Below, piece by piece: positions 23,676-35,639 of a stretch of DNA of 64,000 nucleotides. Each line of letters opens with the position of its first letter. Positions within the stretch are counted from its first letter, which is position 1. Under the pieces are notes generated by a model that was given only the letters and a program-made list of their open reading frames with translations, was not told where the DNA came from and searched no databases. This DNA is from Apis mellifera (lineage: Eukaryota > Arthropoda > Insecta > Hymenoptera > Apidae), in NCBI RefSeq assembly GCF_003254395.2, contig NC_037648.1, positions 10,542,009-10,606,008 on the forward strand, read 5' to 3'. The position numbers were made by a program, and so were the translations under genes.

Positions 23676-26600
23676 AATTATTTTTTTGAAGAACAATATT
23701 TATTTTTTTGTTTTAGGAAAAACAGATACACCACCTGTAGAATGCTCATCACGTAACTCTTTTATTGAATCAAATGTACAAAATGCAGATGCAGATAGTA
23801 TAACATCTGAATATAATCGAGATAAACCTAGTTCAACTATAGATTTGAAAGTAGAAATTCACAGAAAAAATAGCTCTGAAAGTTCAGAAGAAGCACAACA
23901 GTTGACTAAACCAATGGTATCTAGTATAAACATACATGAAGCAGATTTAGCTTCTACGCAATATCATGAACCATGTTTTCGAAATATAATAAATGGTATT
24001 AATTTTGTAATTTTTATGATACAATCTCTATAATACAATTGCTTATTTTTATATATTATTTTTATATTAATATTTCTTTTGGGAAATTTCGAACGTATAT
24101 AGATAGAAGATTGAAAAGACAGAAATGTGTTGTAATTACTGAAGAGGATCGACAAAGTTCAAGAAAATTATGTAGACATGCATCTGAAGATTCGCGAAAT
24201 CGTCATTCTAAACAAGGTAGTCTTGGTAAAACAGGTTCAGAAAGTCAAATAAAACAAACGAGCTCATTAGAATTGGAACATCATGAAGATGATTATCCTT
24301 ACTGGAAATCAAACCAAAGTGTTCGACGTCTCAATTCTAATTCAATTCCAATAGAAACACATTTAATGAATGATCATCCACAAAGTTTAGAAATTATATC
24401 AAAAAAAGAAGATACAGAAAAAAATAAAATTTCATCACATCCACAATCTCTAGAGGTGAAAATGAATAAATATTTTATTTGAAAAATAAAAAGAAATAAA
24501 ATATTGAATGAAGTATATTTACTTTTCTTGCTCTTAAGGTTATTACAAAAAAACCACATCAACAACTTATTCATCCACAAAGTCTTGAAACAATTGGTGC
24601 TACTAAGAATATAAATACTACAGATGACAATAATTTACCTCTTCACCCACAAAGTCTTGAAACGATTAACACTAAAAAGGTATTATTATAATATGATTAT
24701 AATAATATACAATGTATAATATAGCATACATGTACATACATACAATAATAACATAGTAACATACATATAATATACATACATATATACATGTAAATAAACA
24801 CATCTATAGATATATATATATAAATGTGTGCACGTGTGTGTAAAAATGTATTAAGAAGTTTTATATGTATATATTTTTTTTAAAGGTATTACCTCAAAAT
24901 ACATTAAAAAAAAACCAATTACAATTGTTACCATATCTTAGTTATGGATCAGAAATAGTACATCCTATAGAAGAACAAAGTGATGAACAATTTGCTAATG
25001 AAAGTTCTGGAGGATTTAGTCTTCAAGATTCTTATAGTCCATTACTAACTCGAAAGACTTGTGAAACTAATGCTACCTCTAATCGAGATAGAAGTCTTAG
25101 TACTAGTCGATTTGAAGATAGATTTTCAAGGTAATTTAAAAAATAAATACATATATTATTAAATATTTAATATATAAAATTATTAAATTTAATTTTATAT
25201 TTAGACGCAATGAAGATGGTGGTGTAGATAATGATTCTGCAAATTCTCGTGATGCATTAATTGAAGAATCAAAAGCTGGTATTAAAAGAAGATATAGTAA
25301 TACAAGTCAAAGCAGTCATGAATTTTCAGATTTAGACAATTTATTCAAAGATAAACAAGATAAATCGAAAAATATTGATGATCCATTAAATGTTGGAAGC
25401 ATAGTTGGAATAGATCAATTATTTGAAAGTGGTGATTGCACGATAGAATCACGAATAAATAAAGGTAAATTTTAATTTTTAACTTTTTATATCAAATTGA
25501 TATTTATTATTGAAAGAATTTTGAAAAAAAAGAAAATAAAGATTTCAAATTCATTTGATAGGATTACATAACAAAGAACTAGATTCTGGTTCATCTAATG
25601 TGATGCCTTTTGAGTATACGACATACTCATCAAATATGGAAAATGAAGTAAAAAGAATGTTACTTCCACAAGTAGAAACAGATAATAAACGACATCAAGG
25701 TGCAATACCCAAACAAAGCCGTCCAAAACCTGCAATAGAAGCCATAGATGATAATATTACAATTACCGAACAAACCCGACATAAATTAAAACGAACATTA
25801 GAAGTTAAAAGAGATAGGAGAAGAGACGGAAGATTTGATAGATTTGAGCAAACTAGTGGTTCAAACAACGAGTTAAGTACACTTAGTCTTGCATCTTCCT
25901 TATTAGCTACATTATTAACATCTGGTCGAGAATTACCAGGTCAATCTAGCACTGTATCTGATTTAAGATTAAGTCGTAATTCAGATAATCGAAATTCACG
26001 AAAAAGACGTGGTCCTTTAAAATGTTCAATTAGACCATATCGTGTACCCCGAGATAGAAATCGAGATGATAACGTCGTTCCACTTACTGCTTTATTTGGA
26101 TTGATATCAAATGAAGAATGTCATTTAGTTTCTAATCATAATGATGCTGTAGAAGCAGCTGTACCTTATTTTCGAGATGAAAATGGACGCTGGCTAGCTT
26201 ATACCTTCGATGAAAAAGGATCTAATGTTGCTGCTGCTGCGCAAGTTCCTTCTAATAATAACGATAAATTATTAAATACATTATTACGCCAACAACTTAA
26301 TCAAAATTTACATTATGATGCCAATTGGGAGTTAATAGACTCCTTAAGTAATAGTTATAGTAGTTTATCTTTAAATTCTCCTGATTTAAGCGTTATAATA
26401 GACACACCACCCGTTTTGTCAAGTCCAGAAAGTAATCAAACTAAGGCACAAAATTCATTATCTTCAAATCCAGTGGAAACTTCAGAACGTGATCAATTTC
26501 ATCAAAATAATGGAAATTCTATTCAATGTGAACTTGAAACGTTAGAACGAGATCAATTTCATCAAGATATATTATCACGTATAGAATCGATGACAGAGAG

Positions 26601-29600
26601 AAATCAAAGATTACGAAATTTATTGGGATATTTCAACTTAAATATTTATCCAGCAGATTCAAATCGTCGAGATAGACCTGCTTTAACATTACAGACGTGC
26701 GCAGTAGGGGATATAAATACAAGTTTATCTTGGAATCGATTTATTGGTGGTTTAGATGGATCCGAATCTAAAACTAAACAATTAAGACAAGACAAGCAAT
26801 ATTATTATAAATGGAAAATTGGTAAATTACCACATATCAAAGTACGATTCGATCGTTTATTTTTGTTGGCCTTATTAGATCGAAATTTGACGATATTTGA
26901 GACTATTATTTCAACATTTTTAGCAATTGCTGTTGCAGGATTGGGTCTTGTATTGCTCCAACAAGGATTTTATCGAGATATATTTGCTTTCATGTTTTGT
27001 TTTGTAACTGCTGGATGTCAATATTCATTATTAAAATCTGTTCAGCCTGATGCTGCTTCTCCAACACATGGATTTAATCGTATTATAGTATTTTCTCGGC
27101 CTGTATATTATATATTGTGTTCAGGATTCGTATTAATTTTTAATGAATCTTTAAAAAATTTTAAAACATCTGAATTTCGAATATATGGTTTACGAATCGC
27201 TGATTATGATGTTATATTACAAATTCGTAATATTTTATTAATTTTTCTTTTATGCTTCCCCGTTATATTTTCATTAGGCTTACTTCCTCAAATTAATACT
27301 TTTCTAATGTATCTATGTGAACATATAGATATTCACTTATTTGGTGGAAATGCAAGTACAAGTTTAATCTCTTCAATATATTGTCTTTGTCGCAGTATTG
27401 TCACTGTTGTTATATTGTATGGATTTGCTTATGGAGCACTCACAGAACCTAAATCTTCACAACATATTTTATTCTCTATTTTTGCGGGTTTATTAGTTGC
27501 TATATCTTATCATCTAAGTAGATCATCATCAGATCCTACAGTAATATGGGATATTGTTAAAACAAATTTGTGGCCACCAGAAATTTATACTGAAGAAAAA
27601 GAAGCTAAAATCATTGAGAATACATCTCATAAAGATAATTTACCTACAACATATAAAGAAGCAAAAATTAGAACTTCTGGAAGAAAAAAACATGTAAAAA
27701 TTAAAGTTGGTGAACAAATGTCGGATACAGAATTAGTTGATCCATTACCTGAAAAATTAAGGGCAACAGTGAATGCAAGATTAAAAAATGATTTAATAAT
27801 ATGTGCAGTAATAGGTACTTTATCTTTTGGAATCCATTGTTCAACTGTATTTACAGCTTTACAACCAGAACTAAATCCAGTTTTATGGGGTATTGCAAGT
27901 TGCCTTGGATTTTTACTACATTACATTGTACCACAACTTCGAAAACAATTACCATGGTTATGTTTATCAAGACCAGTATTACGTAGTCATGAACATGCAC
28001 AATTTGAAGTTCGTGAACCTGTGAAAATTATGTGGTTTGAAAAGGCATATGTCTGCCTTTGCTTTTTAGAAAGGAATGTTCTTTATCCAGTAGTATTTTT
28101 AGGAGCACTCACAGAATGTTCATCAAAAATTATATCTAAATTTGGAGAAAGTATAGGAGCATTAATTATAGTTATATGTGGATTAAAATCCTTAAGATCA
28201 GCATATTCTGATCCATCAACACGTTACTTAGTTTTAATCTTTGCTGTTTTATTTTTCAAACTAGATTTTCGAAATCTCAGTGAGACTTTTTTAGTAGACT
28301 ATTTTATCACAGGAATAGCTTTTGCAAAAATTTATGAACTACTTTTAAAAATACGATTTGTAGTTACATATATTGCACCTTGGCAAATTACTTGGGGTAG
28401 TGCATTTCATGCATTTGCTCAACCTTTTTCTGTTCCACATTCCGCTATGTTATTTTTGCAAGCAGGGATTTCTGCACTTTTAAGTACTCCTTTAAATCCC
28501 CTTTTGGGCAGTGCAATATTTATATCATCATATGTACGTCCAGTAAAATTTTGGGAACGAGATTATAAAACAAGAAGAGTAGATCATTCAAATACACGAA
28601 TGTCTTCGCATTTAGATCGAAATCTAGGTGCAGATGATAATAATTTAAATTCAATTTTTTATGAACAATTAACAAGATCATTACAACACAGTCTTTATGG
28701 AGATCTTGCTCTTGGTCGCTGGGGAAATGTGGAACAAGGTGATTGCTTTTTACTTGCATCTGATTACTTAAACTGTTTGGTACACATTGTTCAATTAGGA
28801 AATGGATTAGTAACCTTTCAATTGAGAGGTCTTGAATTTAGAGGAACATATTGTCAACAAAGAGAGGTATATATTATTTTAGATATTAAAATTTCTAAAT
28901 AAAATAATATAATAAAATAAGTTACATAATTTTAAAATACTTTAATTTTTAGGTAGAAGCAATCTCTGAAGGAATTGAAGATAATGATAATTGTTGTTGT
29001 TGTGAAATGGGACATTTTTCAAATGTATTAAGCGTAAATGCAGCTTTCAGTCAACGTTGGTTAGCTTGGGAAGTTGCAAGTGCTAAATATGTTTTGGAAG
29101 GATACTCGATTTCAGATAATTCAGCAGTTTCTATGCTTCAAGTGTTTGAGTTTCGTAAAGTACTAGTTACTTACTATGTCAAAAGTATTGTTTTCTATGC
29201 TGTAAAATCATCAAAATTGAAATATTGGTTAGAGAATTCCGATATTTCTGATGCCCTAAAAATAACACTTGATAAAAACTTCGTTGATCTGGATCCTGTT
29301 TTTAATTTGAGTATTCATGAAGATTATGATATTCGAACATGTGGCATTACAAGAAATAGTTTTTGCAATGTTTATTTGGATTGGATACAGTATTGTGTTA
29401 CTAAACAAAATAAGGTAAATTTTCGAATATATGTAAATTATATTAATATTTATATAGCATTAATTTGTTAATATCTATTTTAGACATTAGATAAATCAAG
29501 AAATTCATCATTGGTATCTTTATGTCTTGCTTTAAGTCTCTTGGGAAGACGCGTTTTGGGAGCATTATCTCATAACACTGTTTCTAGTGTTGAATTTTTT

Positions 29601-31406
29601 TTATATGGTTTACATGCTCTTTTTAAAGGTATATCATTTCATTAATAAATTATTAATAAATAAAAAAGAAATTGATTTTTTAAAATTTAAAAATATTTGA
29701 AAAATATAAATTTACATATTTAGGAGATTTTCGTATAACGTCAATTAGGGATGAATGGGTATTACATGATATTGATTTATTACGAAGTGTCGTAGCAAAA
29801 GGAGTAAGAATGGCATTAAAACTACATCAAGATCATTTTATGAGTCCAGAACAATATAGTGAACTGTCTGCTCTTTATGAAGCTATAGATAGTCATGATA
29901 AAAATCTTGTAATTAGTCATGAAGCAGATCCACTTTGGAGAAATGCTGTTTTAAATGGCGCACCAAGCCTTTTGGCACTTAGGTAATTTGATGGTCTATA
30001 TCTAAATATTTCTAAAATTTAAATTAAAAAAATAATTATTATTATTTATTATTTTGATTTTTAGACATGTACTTGATGATGGGATTGATGAATATAAAGT
30101 TATAATGCTTAATAAGCGTTTTTTAAGTTTTCGAGTGATTAAAATGAATCGTGAATGTGTTCGTGGTTTATGGGCTGGACAACAACAAGAATTAGTTTAT
30201 TTGAGAAATAGAAATCCTGAGCGAGGTTCTATACAGAATGCTAAACAAGCTCTTAGAAACATAATAAATAGTTCTTGCGATCAACCGATTGGATATCCGA
30301 TTTATGTTTCACCATTAACAACTAGTTATGCAGAAACTAATGAACAACTATGTTCTATAATTGGTGGACCTTTAAGTCTTGGTGTAATTAAAAGTAATGT
30401 CTTAAAACTGTGGCAAAGGTACCCCTTAGTATTATATCATGTAATTATAAATTATAAATTATTAACAAAAATTAACAAATGGTAAAGTTTATCATCATTA
30501 TGATTTTTATTTATAGAATCAGAAGAAGATGCGGTCAAGGTTGTTCATCTGGAGGAACAGGGTCTCAAGATGATGGAGGTTTTGGAAATGATGGAGTATA
30601 TGCAATGACTACATATAATATTCATTTAGGTATTTATAATACTTCAATAATCATTATAATTATTTTTATCATTTTCATTATTTTACAATATATACAATAT
30701 TTATAATAAAAATAAAATTTTTGATATAGGTTATGGGCAATCAGCAGGTCATAACACATCAGGTTCGCAATCTATAGATTCTGGATGTCAAATTGGTGGA
30801 TCAGCTGGACGTGGTTCTTTAGGAAGAACGAATACTGGATCCTTAGGTGGAAATAGAGGATCATTAGCTTCAGTTGGAAAACCAACAAGTTCTACACTTG
30901 CTAGTTTAGCTGGTCTTCTTAGTAACAGCGATATTAAAACAGAAAGTAAAAGTGAAACAAGTTTCACAAGTAAACTTGAAAAGGATGAAGTTTTACAACG
31001 AGTACGAGTAAGTAAAAAATAAAATTTATTTTATAAGATATATATCTTATAAAATATATATATATATATTATTATATATATCTTTTTTATTGAAAATTTA
31101 TTAAAAATTATTTTATTTTATTAGATTATAGATCCTAATCAAGTATATGATGCTATTAATTTGGGTCGTCGTATAGATGTAATTTGGCCAGATGAAAGAA
31201 TGAGGCAACAAGGTGGTAGATCTGGATGGCAGCATTGGGTACCTGAAAGAGGTATGGAAGGATGCGTTGTTCATTGTTGGTCCCCAAATCATCGTGATCC
31301 TAATCGACGATCTCATGTAGATAAAGTTATCTTACTTGTTAAAATTGATGATAAATATGTTCCAATAGCGGAACAAGGTGTAAGAGATCTGGGGGCAGAA
31401 GTATGA
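22762..31406 (+). CDS. pcx: Pecanex (multipass membrane protein of the secretory pathway)
   Basis: Fifteen predicted exons: 22762-22914, 23220-23466, 23717-23995, 24103-24455, 24539-24679, 24886-25130, 25205-25464, 25562-28866, 28953-29414, 29484-29628, 29724-29982, 30065-30418, 30517-30629, 30730-31007, 31125-31406. They give 2291 aa, close to vertebrate PCNX1. Drosophila pecanex is a maternal neurogenic gene needed for Notch signalling, acting at the ER. The N-terminus (MGSQTLEILRQGVWASLTGG) with two early membrane segments is typical. Residues about 90-960 are hydrophilic, with HPQSLE repeats (about 320-391) and two ERDQFHQ copies (868, 888). Multiple membrane helices span about 985-1500. 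The Pecanex_C region (about 1620-2110) follows, for example DCFLLASDYLNCLVHIVQLG and CCCCEMGHFS. The end is VDKVILLVKIDDKYVPIAEQ. The start was chosen at the conserved MGSQTLEIL although an upstream ATG exists at 22734 in another frame. Confidence 0.95.
23083..23113. repeat. Alternating CG/CA-rich purine-pyrimidine tract (Z-DNA-prone)
   Basis: About 31 bases of nearly perfect purine-pyrimidine alternation dominated by CGCG, GTGC and CACG, in the first pecanex intron. Such tracts are the classic sequence type for Z-DNA, and it stands out in A+T-rich surroundings. A similar GTGCGT/GCGCACAC tract occurs at about 43002-43033. Confidence 0.7.
23626..23672. repeat. TA microsatellite
   Basis: A TA-dinucleotide run in pecanex intron 2. 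Comparable runs occur at 19978-20073 (slipper intron, mixed with TACATA), 51237-51261 and 51850-51890 (SA introns), 54677-54698 (NECAP intron), 55828-55865 and 63265-63300. Confidence 0.9.
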
Positions 31407-32444
31407 TGAAATATTTTTAAATTTTCTGTAGTAATGTATATTAAGATGATTTTCGTACATTTCATTTTTTTTGAATCACATTGCAAATATTAATATCAAT
31501 GCATTATAAAAATGAAAAATTCATTCCAGTTATAAAATGATAAATATAAAAATTTTTGATGGAAGATTATTCTTGAAATTGTAAATATTGAAAATCAACA
31601 GATTTTAACACTAGTTTCTTAATTCTAAAGATTAAGAGAGAGGGAAAAAATGTGTGCGCGTGTATATACATATACATATACATATATAGCTACAGCTATA
31701 AAATACTCTTCATTTTTCATATGATTATATGATTTTTTTAATTATTAAAATTATTATTCACTTAATATTTCTTTTCTAACTCATTTCTATATTTTCATTG
31801 CAATGATTTTTTTTAATAGATGAAATTTTTTTAAAATATATATTTTTAGAAAAATGAATTTGAAAACTTATTCAAAAAAAATGTATATCAATTATATCAT
31901 GTATTTTATCAATTATAATGAAAGAATTATATTATTTCTTGCACATTTATTGAAGAAAAAATCAATTGCCAAGTTATTCAATGCAAAGTAAATTGTATCA
32001 TGTTGTATTATACTATGTATCATATAATAATTAGATGATTTATTAGGAATGAAAATAGATGTTACTTGTTGTTAATAATAGTTAATTTATTATTTCTATT
32101 AATATAAAAGCAATTCGAATTTTATTAATTTTTCATTATTTATATTTTAATGAAAATTCGAATCAAAATATATTTGATGTACCAGTAATATAATATAAAG
32201 TTAAAAAAATATAAAAATGATTGTTATTGTTATAATTTTTAATAATGTTATGTTTTTTTTTAATTACAGTATTATTTATAAGAATTTTTAGAAATAAATT
32301 AAATTATAAGAATAAAAATTATTTTTTAAAAATTTGTGCTTAATAACAGCAAGTAACATTAAAATAAATTTGTATATATCGTTCGTGTTTTTCTACATTT
32401 TATTATATTTTTTTTAAACTATTTGATATAGGTAAGTTGTAAAT

Positions 32445-32573
32445 ATGCATAACATTTCTGCAAGATCAAAGCGTCCAAATGTATTTACTGAATGTGTAAT
32501 TTTGTGGGGCCATGAATTTGCCTCTACAGAACATATCGGTGCATTAATAGCAGTGTTAAATGTAACTCCATAA
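32445..32573 (+). CDS. Possible 42-aa small ORF or conserved 3' element (hypothetical)
   Basis: ATG 32445 to TAA 32571-32573 encodes 42 residues with a mixed, protein-like composition (for example RPNVFTECVILWGHEFAS). Base composition is clearly less A+T-rich than the several hundred bases on either side. Just upstream, a T-rich tract leads to GATATAG at 32425-32431. I recognise no family. It may be a small peptide gene, a conserved 3'UTR element of pecanex, or part of an unrecognised exon. Confidence 0.25.
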   Translation: MHNISARSKRPNVFTECVILWGHEFASTEHIGALIAVLNVTP

Positions 32574-33230
32574 CATTTTCTTTGTATATCTTTATTGTAT
32601 AAAAGGATAACAATAGTGGTGTATTTAAACTATATAATGAATATATAATTCATAATTTTCATTGGAAATAATAATTGATTAAATAATAAAAACAAATTAA
32701 ATGTCAATAAAAATTATTATAAGTAAATACACCACAATATTTATCCAAAATCGAAAAATAAATCTATTATCATTTCTTCTTTTAAAAAAAGAGATTCATT
32801 GAAAGTTTTTACCTAATTTTATACATTAAAACTTATATAATAATTAACTAGTAATTAAAACGGTTGTTTGCAAAAGTATAAAATACTCTTTTATTCAAAA
32901 TAAAATAAAAAAAAAAATATATTTAACACAAAAAATTACAGATTTTGCAAACAACTAAAAATCACGATATTGCCTTATCATAGTGTTTCTTGAAAACACT
33001 TGACTGATCAAGAAATTTTAACTAGTCTTTTAATTGTTGATACACATTTATATATCGCTTGCTGCCAAAGGATAAAAAAAAAATCTCTTTATCAGGGAAT
33101 ACATGAATTACATTTTTATTAAATCTTTGGCCTATTATCTATATTCAATAATAATTTCATACATAGATTATATAGAATTGCTTCAAAATCAAAAATAAAT
33201 AAGAATAGAAGTCAGATTAAATAATTATTT

Positions 33231-33407
33231 ATGATCCTTATATCATTATGTTTTATTTTAGATTTGCATTCATTATTTGATAATGAACAATTGTTAACTT
33301 TATTGCATAATGTGCTTCAAACAATTTTTCTTGAATCAATAGTTAATCTCATTAATTATATTTTAATAAGAAATATTTTAGCGATAGCAATTATGCAAGC
33401 AAAGTAA
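33231..33407 (+). CDS. Possible 58-aa hydrophobic small ORF / exon-like segment (hypothetical)
   Basis: ATG 33231 opens 58 codons ending at TAA 33405-33407, with a Leu/Ile-rich sequence such as LLTLLHNVLQTIFLES. The interval 33262-33403 is also bounded by TTTTAG before and GTAAGT after, the layout of an internal exon. The function is unknown and chance is a serious alternative. Confidence 0.2.
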   Translation: MILISLCFILDLHSLFDNEQLLTLLHNVLQTIFLESIVNLINYILIRNILAIAIMQAK

Positions 33408-34015
33408 GTTCCTTGAAATAATTTTAATTTTAAATTAGAAATAGTTCAATAAGTACAGTTAATATTGTAGATCAAAAAAAAACTGTTCATATTAATTAAT
33501 ATAAAATATTATATGTAATATACACAACCAGTTTAAAAATCATTTTATAATCATGTTATAAAATTATTGGTACCTATAATAAATTACTAAAAGTTTGTAA
33601 AATAATTAAAAAGATATTATTATAAATAATAAATAAAAATGTTATCTTTTTTGAAATTATGACTTCATATTCTTAATTTCCCTAACATTTATTACTTATA
33701 ATAGAATTATAATGTTAATCTCAATCAAAACTCTGAAGTTTTAAAATTAATTTTATTCTGTTCTTAAAATTGATTTCATTTAGTAATAGTTAATATAATA
33801 TTAAGTAAATATAATAGAATTTAATATAATTTATTTCATAAAATTTCATCTAATTTTATGATTTGTATTTATATGTGATTATTAATATCTAAATACCATC
33901 GAGAAACATTTATGTAACATTTATTGTTCATTAAAAATTATATAATGCATTATAAATTATAAAAATATGTTTAATTATTTATTATGATGATTTTATATAA
34001 TACATATAATAAATA

Positions 34016-34441
34016 TTAAACTTTTCTTTTATTATTTTCAGAATTTAAAGATGTATTAGTAAGTTTTTGTATTAAATTTTCTATAATATCTAAATCAGTT
34101 AAACCTATAAACTTATCCACAACCAATCCACTTGAAATTGCTATAATAGCTGGTACAGCTTTCACTTCAAAAATATGTACTAATTCTGGATTTGATTCTA
34201 AATTTACAATGGCAAGATCTAATTTATCCATTGGACCTATTAATTCTATTAATTTAGGTGTGAGAATTTTACAAGGATCACACCATTCAGCATGAAAATT
34301 CACAATAACAGGTACAGAACTATTCATTACTTTACTAACAAATTCATTATTGTTATTTATTTCAAATTGTTTATTTTTTTGATATGATGAAGAAATATAT
34401 CTCACTAAAATTTTTGAAAGTTTAATAGTATTACGCAACAT
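34016..34441 (-). CDS. Trx2: Mitochondrial thioredoxin (Trx2-like)
   Basis: An intronless 141-aa thioredoxin, a disulfide reductase. The first 22 or so residues are basic and Ser-rich with no acidic residue (MLRNTIKLSKILVRYISSS), typical of a mitochondrial targeting peptide. The thioredoxin fold follows: PVIVNFHAEWCDPCKIL carries the redox cysteines C54 and C57. The later cis-proline loop (VKAVPAI) is intact. The active site is WCDPC rather than the usual WCGPC, so an Asp replaces Gly between the cysteines, which could shift the redox potential or pKa. It lies 236 bp downstream of TMEM218 on the same strand; there is no reason to think they are co-transcribed. Confidence 0.9.
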   Translation of the reverse strand: MLRNTIKLSKILVRYISSSYQKNKQFEINNNNEFVSKVMNSSVPVIVNFHAEWCDPCKILTPKLIELIGPMDKLDLAIVNLESNPELVHIFEVKAVPAIIAISSGLVVDKFIGLTDLDIIENLIQKLTNTSLNSENNKRKV

Positions 34442-34676
34442 TTTATAACTTTTTAAATTATTATGTCAAAATGAAGAAATAAATAATAAATATTAAATAT
34501 AAATAAAATTAAAACTTTTTTTTTTTCTTTAAAATATATTTTACATAATTAATAAAAAATATTTTTGCTTATTATCATAAATTCTGAAAGTTTATAGAAA
34601 TTAAAAAAAATTAATATATTTTTACATTTATTTTATATTACAATAATTATGATAAAATAATACTTACGATAAATTT

Positions 34677-35149
34677 TTAAAAAACCCAATTAATAATTCG
34701 AATTGGTCTGATAGATTCTGTTATTACAAATTTAATATATCCCATTAAACCAATTATAGATGATATTATTAATAAAATGAGTAATAAAATACGCCAAATA
34801 AATAAATGATCATATATCTGTAATAAAATATATTTTTCGCATTTAAAACCATGAGGATTAAATAATTATTTTATATATATAAATATAAATATTAATATTA
34901 ATATTAATATTAATAGAAATATATCAAAATTTTATAAAAATTATTTACCTTTTTATTATTTATAATAGGTTTTCCTGATGCTCTTGGCAATGTAATTAAA
35001 ATGATTGTGCATATACTAACTATAAGTATAGCAATAATACCAATTTTTTTTTCAATTCTTAAAGAAATAATAAATATCAATAGAGCTAAAGCCCAAAGAA
35101 CTAAAATAAGGAACAATCCTATACCAACTCCAAATATCAAATTAGTCAT
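34677..35149 (-). CDS. TMEM218: TMEM218 (ciliary transition-zone membrane protein)
   Basis: Two exons (35149-34949 and 34817-34677) join in phase 0 to give 113 aa, essentially the human length of about 115. The N-terminus (GVGIGLFLILVLWALALL) aligns with the family's first membrane segment. A second segment follows (GIIAILIVSICTIILITLPR), then the family-like PRASG, and a third near the C-terminus (ILLLILLIISSIIGLMGYI) ending in an ESIRPI motif. TMEM218 works at the ciliary transition zone with the MKS/Joubert module. In insects, cilia are limited to sensory neurons and sperm. Recognition rests on length, three helices and matching motifs; catalytic features do not apply. Confidence 0.8.
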
Positions 35150-35639
35150 ACCACTAAAACAAAAAATTTATAAATTTATGTAGATATTATTATTATTACA
35201 TATTACAATATATTTACAATTTTACTTTTGTTACTTTTATTTATCAATTAATTAAAAAAATTTTAATGATAAAAACAGATTGCTAGATAATGATTTAATT
35301 AATGATAAAATAAAATTAATTGATAAATTGATAATTGATAAAATAAAAAACATATAATTGTATAATTAATATAAAAAAATTATACAATTTTTATAATAAT
35401 AATGCAGTCTTCAAAAAAATATATGTATTATAAATAATTAAATGTATTTTAAATAATATTTTTGCCTTTTTATTAGTAAAGTTTATAAGAATAATTCATT
35501 TATAAAAATATAAAAAAACATTTGTTATATATTATCTGTACAAAATAAACACTATCAATAAATAAATATGATACACATGGAATAATTTGTACCTTTCAAT
35601 TATAAATTGTTGCAAACAAAGTATAACACATACTACACA
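35150..35639. other. A+T-rich upstream region of TMEM218
   Basis: This interval lies between the TMEM218 start and the truncated end of the mariner copy. It contains repeated AATTGATAAAATAAAAA-like words at about 35300-35350 but no open frame or recognisable motif. Confidence 0.4.

Larger units (their letters stand above)
31407..34015. other. 2.6-kb interval between convergent pecanex and thioredoxin genes
   Basis: Presumably contains the long pecanex 3' untranslated region and the short thioredoxin one. It is A+T-rich with a GTGTGCGCGTG/TACATA tract at about 31650-31690. Two short coding-like frames lie inside and are listed separately. No RNA gene was recognised. Confidence 0.5.

Noticed and set aside
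24720..24840. ACATACAT-rich stretch as a regulatory array
   Set aside because: It is an imperfect simple repeat in a pecanex intron without consistent unit structure.
27801..27986. Alternative-frame ORF inside pecanex exon 8
   Set aside because: It lies wholly inside a strongly supported coding exon in another frame.
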